Shown in pieces: positions 1-14,180 of a stretch of 64,000 bases of DNA (positions are counted from its first letter, which is position 1; the number at the start of each line of letters is the position of its first letter). The notes beneath the pieces are model-generated. The model was given only the letters and a program-made list of their open reading frames with translations, did not search any database and had not been told where the DNA came from. This stretch comes from Streptomyces sp. MRC013 (GTDB taxonomy: Bacteria > Actinomycetota > Actinomycetes > Streptomycetales > Streptomycetaceae), in NCBI RefSeq assembly GCF_023614235.1, contig NZ_CP094264.1:4650001-4714000 (forward strand), written 5' to 3'. Both the position numbers and the translations under genes were made by a program.

Positions 1-1
1 C

Positions 2-2650
2 CGCCGCTGGCTGAGCTTCTTCGAGGAGCGCGGGCACACCGTCGTGCCTTCGGCGTCGCTCATCGCGGACGACCCGACTCTGCTGCTCGTCCCCGCCGGC
101 ATGGTGCCCTTCAAGCCCTACTTCCTGGGTGAGGCCAAGCCGCCGTACACGCGCGCCGCCAGCGTCCAGAAGTGCGTGCGCACCCCGGACATCGAAGAGG
201 TCGGCAAGACCACCCGCCACGGCACGTTCTTCCAGATGTGCGGCAACTTCTCCTTCGGCGACTACTTCAAGGAAGGCGCCATCAAGCTCGCCTGGGAGCT
301 GCTGACCACCCCGGCCGAGCACGGCGGCTACGGGCTTGAGCCGGAGCGGCTCTGGATCACGGTCTACCAGGACGACGACGAGGCCGAGCAGATCTGGCGC
401 GACGTCGTGGGCGTCCCCGCCGAACGCATCCAGCGCCTGGGCAAGAAGGACAACTTCTGGTCCATGAGCGTCCCCGGCCCCTGCGGCCCCTGCTCCGAGA
501 TCAACTACGACCGCGGCCCCGAGTTCGGCGCCGAGGGCGGCCCCGCCGTCAACGACGAGCGGTACGTGGAGATCTGGAACCTCGTCTTCATGCAGTACGA
601 GCGCGGCGAGGGCACCGGCAAGGACGACTTCCCGATCCTCGGCGACCTCCCGAGCAAGAACATCGACACCGGCCTCGGTCTGGAGCGCCTGGCGATGATC
701 CTCCAGGGCGTGCGGAACATGTACGAGACCGACACCCTGAAGGTCGTCATCGACCAGGCCACCGAGCTCACCGGCGTCGCCTACGGCCGGGCCCGGGACA
801 GCGACGTCTCCCTGCGCGTGGTCGCCGACCACATGCGCACCTCCGTCATGCTCATCGGCGACGGCGTCACCCCCGGCAACGAGGGCCGCGGCTACGTGCT
901 GCGCCGCATCATGCGCCGCGCCATCCGCAACATGCGCCTCCTCGGCGCCGACGGTCCGGTCGTCGGCCGGCTCGTCGACACGGTCGTCCGCACCATGGGC
1001 GAGCAGTACCCGGAGCTGGAGACCGACCGCAAGCGCATCGAGACGGTCGCCCTCGCCGAGGAGGCCGCCTTCCTGAAGACGCTGAAGGCCGGCACCAACA
1101 TCCTCGACACGGCCGTCACCGAGGCCAGGGCCTCCGGCGGCCGGGTCCTCCCCGGCGACAAGGCGTTCCTCCTCCACGACACGTGGGGCTTCCCCATCGA
1201 CCTCACCCTGGAGATGGCCGCCGAGCAGGGCCTGACCGTGGACGAGGAGGGCTTCCGCCGCCTGATGAGGGAGCAGCGGGAGCGGGCCAAGGCCGACGCC
1301 CGGGCCAAGAAGACCGGCCACGCCGACGTCACCGCGTACCGGGAGATCGCCGACACCGCCGGCGCCACCGAGTTCACCGGCTACACCAGCACCGAGGGCG
1401 AGAGCACGATCGTCGGCCTCCTCGTCAACGGCGTCCCGTCGCCGGCCGCCTCCGAGGGCGACGACGTCGAGGTCGTCCTCGACCGCACGCCCTTCTACGC
1501 CGAGGGCGGCGGCCAGATCGCCGACACCGGCCGCATCAGGCTGCACAGCGGTGCCGTCATCGAGGTGCGCGACGTGCAGCAGCCGGTTCCCGGGGTGTCC
1601 GTGCACAAGGGCGCGGTCCAGGTCGGCGAGGTGACCGTGGGCGCCACCGCCTACGCCGCCATCGACGTGCGCCGCCGCCGGGCCATCGCCCGCGCCCACA
1701 GCGCCACCCACCTCACCCACCAGGCGCTGCGCGACGCCCTCGGCCCGACGGCCGCCCAGGCCGGTTCGGAGAACCAGCCCGGCCGCTTCCGCTTCGACTT
1801 CGGCTCCCCGTCCGCGGTGCCGCAGGCGGTCATGACGGACGTCGAGCAGAAGATCAACGAGGTGCTGTCCCGCGAGCTCGACGTGCACGCCGAGGTCATG
1901 CCGATCGACGAGGCCAAGCGCCAGGGCGCCATCGCCGAGTTCGGCGAGAAGTACGGCGAGCGGGTCCGCGTCGTCACCATCGGCGACTTCTCCAAGGAGC
2001 TGTGCGGCGGTACGCACGTCGGCAACACGGCCCAGCTGGGCCTGGTGAAGCTGCTCGGCGAGTCCTCCATCGGCTCCGGCGTGCGCCGTATCGAGGCCCT
2101 CGTCGGTGTCGACGCGTACAACTTCCTCGCCCGCGAGCACACGGTCGTCGCCCAGCTCCAGGAGCTGGTCAAGGGCCGTCCCGAGGAGCTCCCCGAGAAG
2201 ATCTCCGGCATGCTCGCCAAGCTCAAGGACGCCGAGAAGGAGATCGAGAGGTTCCGCGCGGAGAAGGTCCTCCAGGCCGCCGCCGGGCTCGCCGAGTCCG
2301 CCAGGGACGTCCGCGGCGTCGCCCTGGTCACCGGGCGGGTCCCGGACGGCACGGGCGCCGACGACCTGCGCAGGCTCGTCCTCGACGTGCGCGGCCGCAT
2401 CCCCGGCGACCGCCCCGCCGTCGTCGCCCTGTTCGCCACGGCCGGTGGCCGCCCGCTGACGGTGATCGCCACCAACGAGGCCGCCCGCGAGCGCGGCCTC
2501 AAGGCCGGCGACCTGGTCCGCACCGCCGCCAAGACCCTCGGCGGCGGTGGCGGTGGCAAGCCGGACGTCGCCCAGGGCGGCGGCCAGGACCCCCAGGCCG
2601 TCGGCGCCGCCGTCGAGGCCGTCGAGCGCCTGGTCGCCGAGACCGCCTGA
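2..2650 (+). CDS. alaS: Alanyl-tRNA synthetase (5' end outside window)
   Basis: Charges tRNA-Ala with alanine in the cytoplasm. The frame is open from base 2, and the first visible residues ([17 protein letters not shown]) are the usual start of the catalytic domain, so only about seven residues are missing. The class II aminoacylation core covers roughly the first 450 residues. The editing domain follows, with zinc-binding signatures HSATH and CGGTH, then a C-terminal coiled coil and a glycine-rich DHHA1 tail (GGGGGGKPD). 882 residues are present, close to the usual ~890. The stop codon overlaps the ATG of ruvX, so the two are translationally coupled. Identification is secure. Confidence 0.98.
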   Translation, partial: RRWLSFFEERGHTVVPSASLIADDPTLLLVPAGMVPFKPYFLGEAKPPYTRAASVQKCVRTPDIEEVGKTTRHGTFFQMCGNFSFGDYFKEGAIKLAWELLTTPAEHGGYGLEPERLWITVYQDDDEAEQIWRDVVGVPAERIQRLGKKDNFWSMSVPGPCGPCSEINYDRGPEFGAEGGPAVNDERYVEIWNLVFMQYERGEGTGKDDFPILGDLPSKNIDTGLGLERLAMILQGVRNMYETDTLKVVIDQATELTGVAYGRARDSDVSLRVVADHMRTSVMLIGDGVTPGNEGRGYVLRRIMRRAIRNMRLLGADGPVVGRLVDTVVRTMGEQYPELETDRKRIETVALAEEAAFLKTLKAGTNILDTAVTEARASGGRVLPGDKAFLLHDTWGFPIDLTLEMAAEQGLTVDEEGFRRLMREQRERAKADARAKKTGHADVTAYREIADTAGATEFTGYTSTEGESTIVGLLVNGVPSPAASEGDDVEVVLDRTPFYAEGGGQIADTGRIRLHSGAVIEVRDVQQPVPGVSVHKGAVQVGEVTVGATAYAAIDVRRRRAIARAHSATHLTHQALRDALGPTAAQAGSENQPGRFRFDFGSPSAVPQAVMTDVEQKINEVLSRELDVHAEVMPIDEAKRQGAIAEFGEKYGERVRVVTIGDFSKELCGGTHVGNTAQLGLVKLLGESSIGSGVRRIEALVGVDAYNFLAREHTVVAQLQELVKGRPEELPEKISGMLAKLKDAEKEIERFRAEKVLQAAAGLAESARDVRGVALVTGRVPDGTGADDLRRLVLDVRGRIPGDRPAVVALFATAGGRPLTVIATNEAARERGLKAGDLVRTAAKTLGGGGGGKPDVAQGGGQDPQAVGAAVEAVERLVAETA

Positions 2651-3123
2651 TGAGCGGCGTGCGACGCGGACGCCGGCTGGCGGTCGACGTCGGGGACGCC
2701 CGGATCGGGGTCGCCTCGTGCGACCCCGACGGGGTCCTCGCCACGCCGGTGGAGACCGTGCCGGGACGCGACGTCCCGGCCGCCCACCGGCGGTTGCGGC
2801 GGCTGGTCGAGGAGTACGAGCCGATCGAGGTCGTCATGGGCCTGCCCCGCTCCCTCAACGGGCGGGAGGGCCCGGCCGCCGCGAAGGTCCGCGACTTCGC
2901 CCGGGAACTGGCCAGGGGCATCGCCCCGGTGCCGGTCCGGCTGGTCGACGAGCGGATGACCACCGTCTCCGCGACGCAGGGGCTGCGCGCCTCGGGGGTG
3001 AAGGCGAAGAAGGGCCGGTCCGTCATCGACCAGGCGGCAGCCGTGATCATCCTGCAGAACGCCCTCGAGTCCGAACGGGCCTCGGGCAGTCCGCCCGGTG
3101 AAGGCGTCGAAGTGGCCCCCTGA
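2650..3123 (+). CDS. ruvX: YqgF/RuvX family RNase H-fold nuclease (putative pre-16S rRNA nuclease)
   Basis: 157 residues with the YqgF fold. The N-terminal strand LAVDVGDARIGVA carries the first catalytic Asp, VVMGLPRSLNG is the middle motif, and LVDERMTTVSA and SVIDQAAAVIILQ complete the RNase H-like active site. The family matures the 5' end of 16S rRNA in E. coli and was earlier proposed as a Holliday junction resolvase. The ATG shares its A with the alaS stop codon. The alaS-ruvX-mltG-aroE order is common in actinobacteria. Confidence 0.95.
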   Translation: MSGVRRGRRLAVDVGDARIGVASCDPDGVLATPVETVPGRDVPAAHRRLRRLVEEYEPIEVVMGLPRSLNGREGPAAAKVRDFARELARGIAPVPVRLVDERMTTVSATQGLRASGVKAKKGRSVIDQAAAVIILQNALESERASGSPPGEGVEVAP

Positions 3124-3224
3124 TCGCGGTACGGTAACGTTCCGCGCGATGCGGTGGTGTTCGAACAGCCGCCGCACGACGTAGAGGCGGACCTCCCGGA
3201 AGCCTCACGGCTGTTTGGGGATCG

Positions 3225-5014
3225 ATGACTGAGTACGGCCGGAACCCCGGCTCCCAGCCCTGGCACCCCGAGGACCCCCTGTACGGGGACCAGGGGCGGG
3301 GAGGCGAGCACTCCGGAGACGCCCACCAGCAGCAGCCGCAGTACGGCGGAGGCCACCGGGACCCGTACCGGCAGGGCCACGACGGCCGGCAGTACGACAC
3401 GGGCGGCCAGGAGTACGGTTCGGGGGCACCGGGCGGGGAGTACGGCACGGGGACTCCCGGCGGCCACGGCTACGGCGGCGGCTGGGACATCGGCACCGGC
3501 CAGCACGCCGCCATGCCGTACGGCACCCCCCGCCGCCCGGCCCCTACGGGACGGGCGCCCCCGACCCGTACAGCACCCCCGAGGCGTACCCGCCCCCGCA
3601 GCCCCCCGGCCGGCGCGGCCCCGACCCGCACGGCGCCGACCAGCACCCGACCCACGCCCGGCAGGACCACGGGCCGGACGGGCGGTGGCAGGACGGGGCC
3701 CCGGGCGACGGCACCCGGCCGTACCCCGACGGTCCCGCCGACGGCGGGTACCCCGGCGCCCCGGACCCCGCCCACGGTCCCGTAGAGGACGACCGCGCAC
3801 CACGCGGTGGCCACCGGCGGCCCGGCGGCGACGGATACGACGGCGTCGGCGGCCGCGACGGCGAGTACGACGAGCACGGCGAGGAACCGGCCGGCCCCCG
3901 GCGCGGCGCGGGCCGCGGCCGCGCCAAGAAGCGCAAGAGCCGCAACGGCGTGGCCTGCCTCTTCGTCGCCCTGGTCCTCGCCGGCGGCGCCGGCGGCATC
4001 GGCTACGTCGGCTACCAGTTCTGGCAGGGCCGTTTCGGCCCCGCGCCCGACTTCTCGGGCTCCGGCACCGGCGAGGCCGTCACCGTCGAGGTGCCCAAGG
4101 ACGCGGTCGGCGCCGAGATCGGCAACATCCTCGTCGAGCGCGGGGTCGTCAAGAGCGTCGACGCGTTCGTCACCGCCCAGGAGCGGAACCCCAAGGGCCT
4201 CTCCATCCAGCCCGGCTTCTACACCCTGCAGAAGGGCATGTCGGCGGCCTCCGCCGTCGAGGCGATGCTCAGCCCCAAGAGCCGCAACGTCCTCATCATC
4301 CCCGAGGGCCGGCGCAACGCCTGGGTGTACGAGCAGATCGACAAGCGCCTGGAGCTGGCGTCCGGCACCACGAGGAAGGTCGCCCGGGAGAAGGCCGACA
4401 GCCTCGGCCTGCCCGCCTGGGCGACCGGCCACCCGAACGTCAAGGACCCCCTGGAGGGCTTCCTCTTCCCGGCCGACTACCCGGTCGCCAAGGGCAACAA
4501 GCCCGAGGACGTCCTGAGGAAGATGGTCGCCCGCGCCAACTCCGAGTACGGCAAGCTCGACCTGGAGGCGAAGGCCGGCTCCCTCGGACTGAACGGCCCC
4601 TGGGAGCTGGTCACCGTCGCCAGCCTCGTCCAGGCGGAGGGCAAGACCAAGGACGACTTCCGCAAGATGAGCGAGGTCGTCTACAACCGGCTCAAGCCCA
4701 CCAACACGGAGACCAACCAGCTCCTCCAGTTCGACTCGGCCTTCAACTACCTGAAGGGCCAGAGCGAGATCGAGATCAGCGAGTCCGAGATCAACAGCAA
4801 CCGCGACCCGTACAACACGTACACCCGGAAGGGCCTCACCCCCGGCCCGATCGGCAACCCCGGCAAGGAGGCGCTCGCGGCCGCCCTCGCCCCCACGTCG
4901 GAGGGCTGGATGTACTTCGTGGCGACCGACGGCATGAACAGGACCGAGTTCGCCAAGACCCACGACGAGTTCCTCAAACTGAAGGACGAGTTCAATGACA
5001 ACAGGGGAGGCTGA
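3225..5014 (+). CDS. mltG: Endolytic murein transglycosylase MltG (single-base frameshift)
   Basis: Cuts nascent glycan strands at the outer face of the membrane and so sets their length. The first ~210 residues are a cytoplasmic, low-complexity Gly/Tyr/Pro/Asp-rich extension typical of Streptomyces homologues. A basic stretch (GRGRAKKRKSRNG) and one membrane helix (VACLFVALVLAGGAGGIGY) follow, then the YceG domain with the catalytic-region motif LVTVASLVQAEGK and the ending TPGPIGNPG. The frame breaks at the C run 3526-3531: adding one C restores a continuous 596-residue protein (GTPPPPGPYGTG across the join). The start ATG is followed at once by the repeat-rich extension. The 3' end overlaps aroE by 20 bases. 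Probably a sequence error. Confidence 0.92.
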
Positions 5015-5840
5015 CGCGCGCAGGGCCGCCGTCCTGGGCTCGCCGATCACCCACTCGCTCTCCCCGGTCCTGCACCGCGCGGCCTACGCCGAACTGGGCC
5101 TCACCGGCTGGACGTACGACCGTTTCGAGGTGGACGAGGCACGGCTCCCCGGTTTCCTCGGCACCCTCGACGCGTCCTGGGCCGGGCTGTCGCTGACCAT
5201 GCCGCTCAAGCGCGCGGTCGTCCCGCTGCTGGACGAGGTCGGCGACACCGCCCGCTCCGTCGGGGCCGTCAACACCGTCGTCCTCGACGGCGACGGCCGC
5301 CGCGTCGGCGACAACACCGACGTCCCCGGCATGGTCGCCGCCCTGCGGGAGCACGGCGTGGAGCGGGTCGACGCGGCGGCCGTCCTCGGCGCCGGCGCCA
5401 CCGCCTCGTCCGCGCTCGCCGCCCTCGCCCGCGTCTGCCGGGGCCCCGTCACCGCGTACGTGCGCGGTGCCGCCCGCGCCGGGGAGATGCGCGGATGGGG
5501 CGAGCGCCTCGGCGTCGACGTGCGCGTCGCGGGCTGGGCCGACGCCGCCCGGGCCCTCGACGCGCCCCTGGTCGTCGCCACCACCCCGGCGGGTGCCGCC
5601 GACGCTCTCGCCCCGAACGTGCCGGAGAAGCCCGGCACGCTGTTCGACGTGGTGTACGACCCCTGGCCGACGCCCCTCGCGGCCGCCTGGTCCGCACGGG
5701 GCGGCCGGGTGGTGGGCGGCCTCGACCTCCTCGTCCACCAGGCGGTGCTCCAGGTCGAGCTGATGACCGGACGCTCCCCGGCACCGCTCGCGGCGATGCG
5801 CGCCGCGGGGGAGCGCGCACTCGGCGCCGCCGGCGCCTGA
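4995..5840 (+). CDS. aroE: Shikimate dehydrogenase
   Basis: Reduces 3-dehydroshikimate to shikimate with NADPH. The N-terminal substrate domain shows the shikimate-binding SHSLSP motif (residues ~20-24) and the catalytic Lys in TMPLK (Lys72), followed by NTDVPG. The Rossmann part has [10 protein letters not shown]. The C-terminal helix motif is [15 protein letters not shown]. 281 residues, normal length. The ATG lies inside the end of mltG, indicating coupled translation. It is the first of five shikimate-pathway genes, separated from aroC by about 150 bases without a gene. Confidence 0.96.
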   Translation: MTTGEADARRAAVLGSPITHSLSPVLHRAAYAELGLTGWTYDRFEVDEARLPGFLGTLDASWAGLSLTMPLKRAVVPLLDEVGDTARSVGAVNTVVLDGDGRRVGDNTDVPGMVAALREHGVERVDAAAVLGAGATASSALAALARVCRGPVTAYVRGAARAGEMRGWGERLGVDVRVAGWADAARALDAPLVVATTPAGAADALAPNVPEKPGTLFDVVYDPWPTPLAAAWSARGGRVVGGLDLLVHQAVLQVELMTGRSPAPLAAMRAAGERALGAAGA

Positions 5841-5989
5841 CGCCCGGACCGCTTCCCCCGGGGCGGTGTCCGGTGGCCGGAACCGCGGCCAGGCCGCCGT
5901 CCGGCCGTGGGAGGATCGGGGCGAGGCCGGTCCGGACCGCGTACCGGACCCGCCCGTCCGCAGAAACGGCCCCAGGAGAAGGAGCACCG

Positions 5990-9301
<3,312 letters not shown>

Positions 9302-9315
9302 CGGCCGCCGCCGGA

Positions 9316-9355
9316 ACCCTCCCGGACCGTTCACCGTCAGACGGGCCGGGAGGGT
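9316..9355 (+). terminator. Hairpin terminator after aroQ
   Basis: Ten-base-pair stem (ACCCTCCCGG with CCGGGAGGGT) enclosing a smaller CCGT/ACGG stem-loop, just after the aroQ stop. It has no T tract, as is usual in Streptomyces. It probably ends the aroC-K-B-Q transcript. Confidence 0.65.
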
Positions 9356-9426
9356 ACGGTTCACCACGGCGCGCCGTCGAACGGCCGCCCGATCATCGTC
9401 AGCCGTACGAGACGGAGTGGCACCGG

Positions 9427-10311
9427 ATGCAGCACGCAGTGGGGGCCCCGCTGCCGCCGCCCCACCAGCCGGGGAACGCGGCGGCCGGGTGGCCCCAGCA
9501 GGCACACCACCCCGGCCCGCCCCCGCACCCCCCGGCGCCGCACGCGCCCGGTGGGCGGGCGCCGCACCCGCAGCCGACGCCGCCCCAGGCCCCGCCCCCC
9601 GCGCCGCACGCGCCCGGCCACGCCTGGCCGGCCCCGCAGCACGCCCCGGTGCCGCCCCCGCACGAGACCACGGGCCACTTCCACCTGCCGCCGGCGGACC
9701 CGGTGGCACCGCCGGCCGCCGACCCGGGAGCCGGCCGCCCCCCGGGCACGGGCACCGCCACCCTCGCCGTCCTCCTCATAGGGCCCGCCGGCGCCGGGAA
9801 GACGACCGTCGCCCGGTACTGGGCACGCCACCGCCGCACCCCGACCGCCCACATCAGCCTCGACGACGTGCGCGAATGGGTGTGCGCCGGGTTCGCCGAC
9901 CCGCAGTCCGGGTGGAACGACCAGTCCGAGGCCCAGTACCGGCTGGCCCGCCGCACCTGCGGATTCGCCGCGCGCAACTTCCTGGCGAACGGCATCTCCT
10001 GCATCCTCGACGACGCGGTCTTCCCCGACCGCCCGGTCGTGGGCCTCGGCGGCTGGAAGCGGCACGTGGGCCCGGGCCTGCTGCCCGTGGTCCTGCTGCC
10101 CGGGCTGGAGGTCGTCCTGGAGCGCAACGCCGAGCGCAGCGGCAACCGGCGCCTCTCCGACGAGGAGGTCGCGGGCATCCACGGCCGCATGGCCGGCTGG
10201 CACGCCTCCGGTCTGCCGATCATCGACAACTCCCACTACGACGTGGAGACGACGGCCCGGGTCCTCGACGAGGTCCTGGCCCGTTCCCTGACGAGCCCGC
10301 CGAGCTGGTGA
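9427..10311 (+). CDS. P-loop ATPase/kinase-like protein with proline-rich N-terminus
   Basis: 294 residues. About the first 105 are low-complexity Pro/His/Ala sequence (repeats such as PPPHPPAPHAPGG), probably disordered. Then comes a compact P-loop kinase-like domain: LLIGPAGAGKTTVARYW (Walker A), a Thr/Ser-Leu-Asp-Asp switch region (HISLDDVREW), an FLANGISCILDDAVFPDR strand that may carry Walker B, and a basic ERNAERSGNR lid-like segment. It resembles the AAA_33/zeta-toxin-like small-molecule kinase fold, but the substrate is unknown. No antitoxin-like partner is adjacent, so a toxin role is not supported. It sits between aroQ and the M24 gene on the same strand. Confidence 0.75.
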   Translation: MQHAVGAPLPPPHQPGNAAAGWPQQAHHPGPPPHPPAPHAPGGRAPHPQPTPPQAPPPAPHAPGHAWPAPQHAPVPPPHETTGHFHLPPADPVAPPAADPGAGRPPGTGTATLAVLLIGPAGAGKTTVARYWARHRRTPTAHISLDDVREWVCAGFADPQSGWNDQSEAQYRLARRTCGFAARNFLANGISCILDDAVFPDRPVVGLGGWKRHVGPGLLPVVLLPGLEVVLERNAERSGNRRLSDEEVAGIHGRMAGWHASGLPIIDNSHYDVETTARVLDEVLARSLTSPPSW

Positions 10312-10443
10312 CCGGCGGCGCGCCCGCGCCCCCGGCCGCGTCCGCTCCCGGGGAGCCCGGCCAGCGGGCCCCGCTGACCGGGAGGGGCCACGGTCGGACG
10401 TGCTGGAACTGCCGGGGAGCGCTTCCGCTCGTACGCTCGGGAC

Positions 10444-11555
10444 ATGTCCCAGGTGCATGCGGACCGCCGAGGGCGGCTGCGCGAGCGGTGCGCGGCGGCC
10501 GGATCCGCGGCGGCGCTGGTCTCCCGCCCCGCCAACGTCCGCTACCTCACGGGTGCCGCGCCGCCCGGCGCCGTACTGCTCCTGGGCGGGGAACCCGACG
10601 GCGACGTGCTCCTCTGCCCCCACGCCCCCGCCGGCGACCCCGCCGAGGGACGGGCCGACGGGGCGCTGCGGCTCACCGCCCTCCCGTCCTCCGGCGATGA
10701 CCCCGCCGTCGCCGCCGCCGACCTCGCCCGCCGGGCGGGCGCCGACACCCTCGCCGTGGAGGAGCGGCACCTGAGCGTCGCCCGGTACCGCGCGATCGGC
10801 TCCGCCGTCCCGCGGCTGCGCCTCGCCGACCTGGGGACCTCCGTCGAACAGGAGCGGCTCGTCAAGGACGAGGAGGAGATCGCCTGCCTCCGCGTCGCCG
10901 CCGAGATCACCGACCAGGCCCTCGGCGAGCCCTGGAGTCCATCCTCGTCGGCCGCACCGAACGCCACCTCGCCCTGGAGCTGGAGCGGCGCCTCGTCGAC
11001 CACGGCGCCGACGGCCCCGCCTTCCCCACCTCCGTCGGCACCGGACCCCACTCGGGCCGCGGCCGCCACCGGCCCTCCGACCGGCGCGTCGAGGAGGGCG
11101 ACTTCCTCTCCGTCCGCCTGGGCGCCGACTACCGCGGATACCGCTGCGAGATCGGCCGCACGTTCGTCATCGGCACGGCGCCCGCCGACTGGCAGATCGA
11201 GCTGTACGACCTCGTCTTCGCCGCGCAACGCGCCGCCCGCGAGGCGCTCGCCCCCGGCGCGGCCTACAGCGACGTCGACCGGGCCGCCCGGCAGCTCCTC
11301 GACGCCGCGGGCCACGGCGACGGCCTCGCCCCGTCCCTCGGGCACGGGGTCGGCCTGGAAATCGAGGAGGACCCGCAGTTGTCCCCCTCGGCCATGGGTA
11401 AACTGGACGCTTGCGTGCCGGTCACCGTCGAACCGGGGGTCCACCTCCCGGGACGGGGCGGAGTCCGGATCGATGACACGCTCGTCGTACGCCAGGAGGC
11501 GGACGGCGGCCCCGAGCTACTCACCATCACGACCAAGGAGCTGCTCGCGCTCTAG
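10444..11555 (+). CDS. M24 (Xaa-Pro aminopeptidase-like) family protein with altered metal site (single-base frameshift)
   Basis: Creatinase-like N-terminal domain (to about residue 140, ending [17 protein letters not shown]) followed by an M24 pita-bread domain. The frame breaks near 10927-10932, where one G appears to be missing (EITDQALGE then [13 protein letters not shown]); repair gives 370 residues ending KELLAL. In active M24 enzymes the metal is held by Asp, Asp, His, Glu, Glu. Here the first Asp position reads VRLGA (Arg), the second reads CEIGRT (Glu), the His is kept in [11 protein letters not shown], one Glu is kept in TVEPGVH, and the last is RIDDT (Asp). Peptidase activity is therefore doubtful. 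It lies directly upstream of efp, as M24 genes often do. Confidence 0.85.
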
Positions 11556-11611
11556 CGCGTACCGTGCCTTCTCGGTCGTCCACCAGCGTCAGTCCAGGAG
11601 ATTCCGCAACC

Positions 11612-12178
11612 GTGGCCACCACGAACGACCTCAAGAACGGCATGGTGCTCAAGCTCGACAACGACCAGCTCTGGTCCGTCGTCGAGTTCCAGCACGTCAA
11701 GCCCGGCAAGGGCCCGGCCTTCGTGCGCACCAAGCTCAAGAACGTGCTCTCCGGGAAGATCGTCGACAAGACCTTCAACGCCGGTGTCAAGGTCGAGACG
11801 GCCACCGTCGACCGCCGCGACATGCAGTTCTCGTACATGGACGGCGAGTACTTCGTCTTCATGGACATGCAGACGTACGACCAGCTCCACGTCGCCCGCC
11901 CCGCCGTCGGCGACGCCGCGAACTTCCTGGTCGAGGGCTTCACCGCCACCGTCGCCACCCACGAGGGCGAGGTGCTGTACGTCGAGCTGCCCGCCGCCGT
12001 CGAGCTGACCGTGGCCGAGACCGAGCCGGGCGTCCAGGGCGACCGCTCCACCGGCGGTACCAAGCCCGCGACGCTGGAGACCGGCCACCAGATCCAGGTC
12101 CCCCTCTTCATCACCACCGGTGAGAAGATCAAGGTCGACACCCGTACGAGCGACTACCTCGGCCGGGTGAACAGCTAA
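11612..12178 (+). CDS. efp: Elongation factor P
   Basis: Relieves ribosome stalling at polyproline. 188 residues in three beta-barrel domains. The tip loop [14 protein letters not shown] carries the conserved Lys (about residue 33) that is modified in several bacteria. The C-terminal OB domain ends [17 protein letters not shown] start preceded by CCAGGAGATT. Only two bases separate the stop from the nusB start. Confidence 0.97.
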   Translation: MATTNDLKNGMVLKLDNDQLWSVVEFQHVKPGKGPAFVRTKLKNVLSGKIVDKTFNAGVKVETATVDRRDMQFSYMDGEYFVFMDMQTYDQLHVARPAVGDAANFLVEGFTATVATHEGEVLYVELPAAVELTVAETEPGVQGDRSTGGTKPATLETGHQIQVPLFITTGEKIKVDTRTSDYLGRVNS

Positions 12179-12180
12179 CC

Positions 12181-12609
12181 GTGGCTGCCCGCAACAAGGC
12201 CCGCAAGCGCGCCTTCCAGATCCTCTTCGAGGCCGACCAGCGCGGGGTGCCCGTGCAGGAGGTCCTCGCGGACTGGATCCGGCACGCCCGGTCCGACGAC
12301 CGGCAGCCGCCGGTCAACGAGTACACGATGGAGCTCGTGGAGGGGTACGCGCGGTACGCCCGGCGCATCGACGAGCTCATCGCCACCTACGCGGTGGGCT
12401 GGACGCTCGACCGGATGCCGGTCGTCGACCGGAACATCCTGCGCCTCGGGGCGTACGAGCTGGTCTGGGTCGACGCCACGCCTGACGCGGTGGTCATCGA
12501 CGAGGCCGTCCAGCTCGCCAAGGAGTTTTCCACGGACGAGTCGCCGTCGTTCGTCAACGGCCTGCTGGCCCGCTTCAAGGACCTGAAGCCCGGCCTCCGG
12601 CGGGACTGA
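12181..12609 (+). CDS. nusB: Transcription antitermination protein NusB
   Basis: 142-residue all-helical NusB: ARNKARKRAFQILFEADQRG at the N-terminus, DRNILRLGAYEL, and the final VVIDEAVQLAKEFSTDESPSFVNGLL split over helices 5-7. With NusE it binds boxA RNA during rRNA transcription. GTG start two bases after efp. Followed by a strong shared terminator facing bldD. Confidence 0.96.
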   Translation: MAARNKARKRAFQILFEADQRGVPVQEVLADWIRHARSDDRQPPVNEYTMELVEGYARYARRIDELIATYAVGWTLDRMPVVDRNILRLGAYELVWVDATPDAVVIDEAVQLAKEFSTDESPSFVNGLLARFKDLKPGLRRD

Positions 12610-12618
12610 CACGGAGAA

Positions 12619-12650
12619 GAAGGGCCCGCGGCATCCGCTGCGGGCCCTTC
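12619..12650. terminator. Bidirectional terminator between nusB and bldD
   Basis: Near-perfect 14-bp stem (GAAGGGCCCGC with GCGGGCCCTTC, extended by G-T, G-C and C-G pairs) closing a four-base loop ATCC. It starts 9 bases after the nusB stop and lies downstream of the convergent bldD gene, so it can serve both strands. Confidence 0.85.
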
Positions 12651-12738
12651 CGCCGTGCTCCCGCGCCGTCGGCGCGGACGGCCGGAGGGCGGTCCCGGCC
12701 GGCGGGACCGCCCTCCGGCGGCAACGTTTCTGCGAGGA

Positions 12739-13239
12739 TCAGCCCTCCTCGTGGGCGACCGCGCGCCGGGCCTCGGCGTCCAGGACGCCCCAGCTGATCA
12801 GCTGCTCGGTCAGGACCGAGGGGGACTGGTCGTAGATGACCGCCAGCGTGCGCAGGTCGTCCTGGCGGATCGAGAGCACCTTGCCGTTGTAGTCGCCGCG
12901 CTGCGACTGGATCGTCGCCGCGTAGCGCTGCAGCGGGCCCGCCTTCTCCTGCGGGACGTGGGCCAGGCGCTCCAGGTCGAGGACCAGCTTCGGCGGAGGC
13001 TCGGCGGCGCCCCCCGGCGTGGTGCCCGGCAGCAGCTCCTGCACCGGCACACCGTAGAAGTCGGCCAGCTCGGCGAGGCGCTGCACGGTCACGGCGCGGT
13101 CTCCGCGCTCGTACGAACCGACCACGACGGCCTTCCAGCGGCCCTGGGACTTCTCCTCCACGCCGTGGAGGGAAAGGCCCTGCTGGGTGCGGATGGCACG
13201 GAGCTTGGCCCCGAGCTGTTTTGCGTATTCGCTGGACAT
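12739..13239 (-). CDS. bldD: Developmental repressor BldD (c-di-GMP-responsive)
   Basis: Master repressor of the Streptomyces vegetative-to-reproductive switch. 166 residues. The N-terminal HTH_3 domain (residues ~1-75) includes [19 protein letters not shown] and [18 protein letters not shown]. The C-terminal domain carries the c-di-GMP signature RXD-X8-RXXD exactly at Arg114, Asp116, Arg125 and Asp128 (RGD...RQDD), the residues known to hold a tetrameric c-di-GMP in S. venezuelae BldD. Located between nusB and pyrR as in S. coelicolor. Upstream repeats suggest autoregulation. Confidence 0.97.
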   Translation of the reverse strand: MSSEYAKQLGAKLRAIRTQQGLSLHGVEEKSQGRWKAVVVGSYERGDRAVTVQRLAELADFYGVPVQELLPGTTPGGAAEPPPKLVLDLERLAHVPQEKAGPLQRYAATIQSQRGDYNGKVLSIRQDDLRTLAVIYDQSPSVLTEQLISWGVLDAEARRAVAHEEG

Positions 13240-13285
13240 ATAGCTCCCTGGACACTGTTACAACGTGCGGCTCCGCCGCGCGGCT

Positions 13286-13316
13286 GGTAACTCACTGTAA
13301 GGTTACTCAGCGTTAC
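13286..13316 (-). promoter_or_regulatory. Candidate BldD operator upstream of bldD
   Basis: An A/T-richer island in G+C-rich DNA, 47-77 bases upstream of the bldD start. It contains GGTAACTCACTGTAAGG followed by TTACTCAGCGTTAC: repeated GTAAC/GTTAC elements in both orientations, with a TCACT half-site that resembles the published BldD target (AGTGA...TCACC). BldD is known to repress its own promoter in S. coelicolor. No footprint can be inferred from sequence alone. Confidence 0.5.
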
Positions 13317-13392
13317 TTGGGTGCGTCAAGCCGAGCGGCCCGTGCCGGCCCCCTTCCGGGCCCTGGTACGGTGGAGGGCGTAATTCCGACGT

Positions 13393-14013
<621 letters not shown>

Positions 14014-14056
14014 CCACCGACGCGGTCCGTCCGCGTGGCACCGCGGCACGGGCCGC

Positions 14057-14088
14057 GGCGCGCCCGCGGGTTTGCCCGCAGGCGCGCC
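14057..14088 (+). terminator. Strong hairpin between pyrR and pyrB
   Basis: An 8-bp stem (GGCGCGCC with GGCGCGCC) extended, after one C-A mismatch, by five more pairs closing a TTTG loop, 43 bases after the pyrR stop and 92 bases before pyrB. It could be a partial terminator setting the pyrR to pyrBCAB ratio, or an mRNA stabiliser. No competing antiterminator or PyrR consensus was found next to it. Confidence 0.55.
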
Positions 14089-14180
14089 GGACCCGGCCGG
14101 CCCCGCCCGAACCGGCCCCCGCCACGACCCGGCCGGCACGCCCACGGAACCGACCTCCCCACCTCACGGAGAACACCCAG

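Noticed and set aside
9427..10311. Zeta-toxin reading of the P-loop kinase-like protein
   Set aside because: P-loop and overall size are compatible, but there is no epsilon-type antitoxin gene nearby and the location is a conserved housekeeping neighbourhood.
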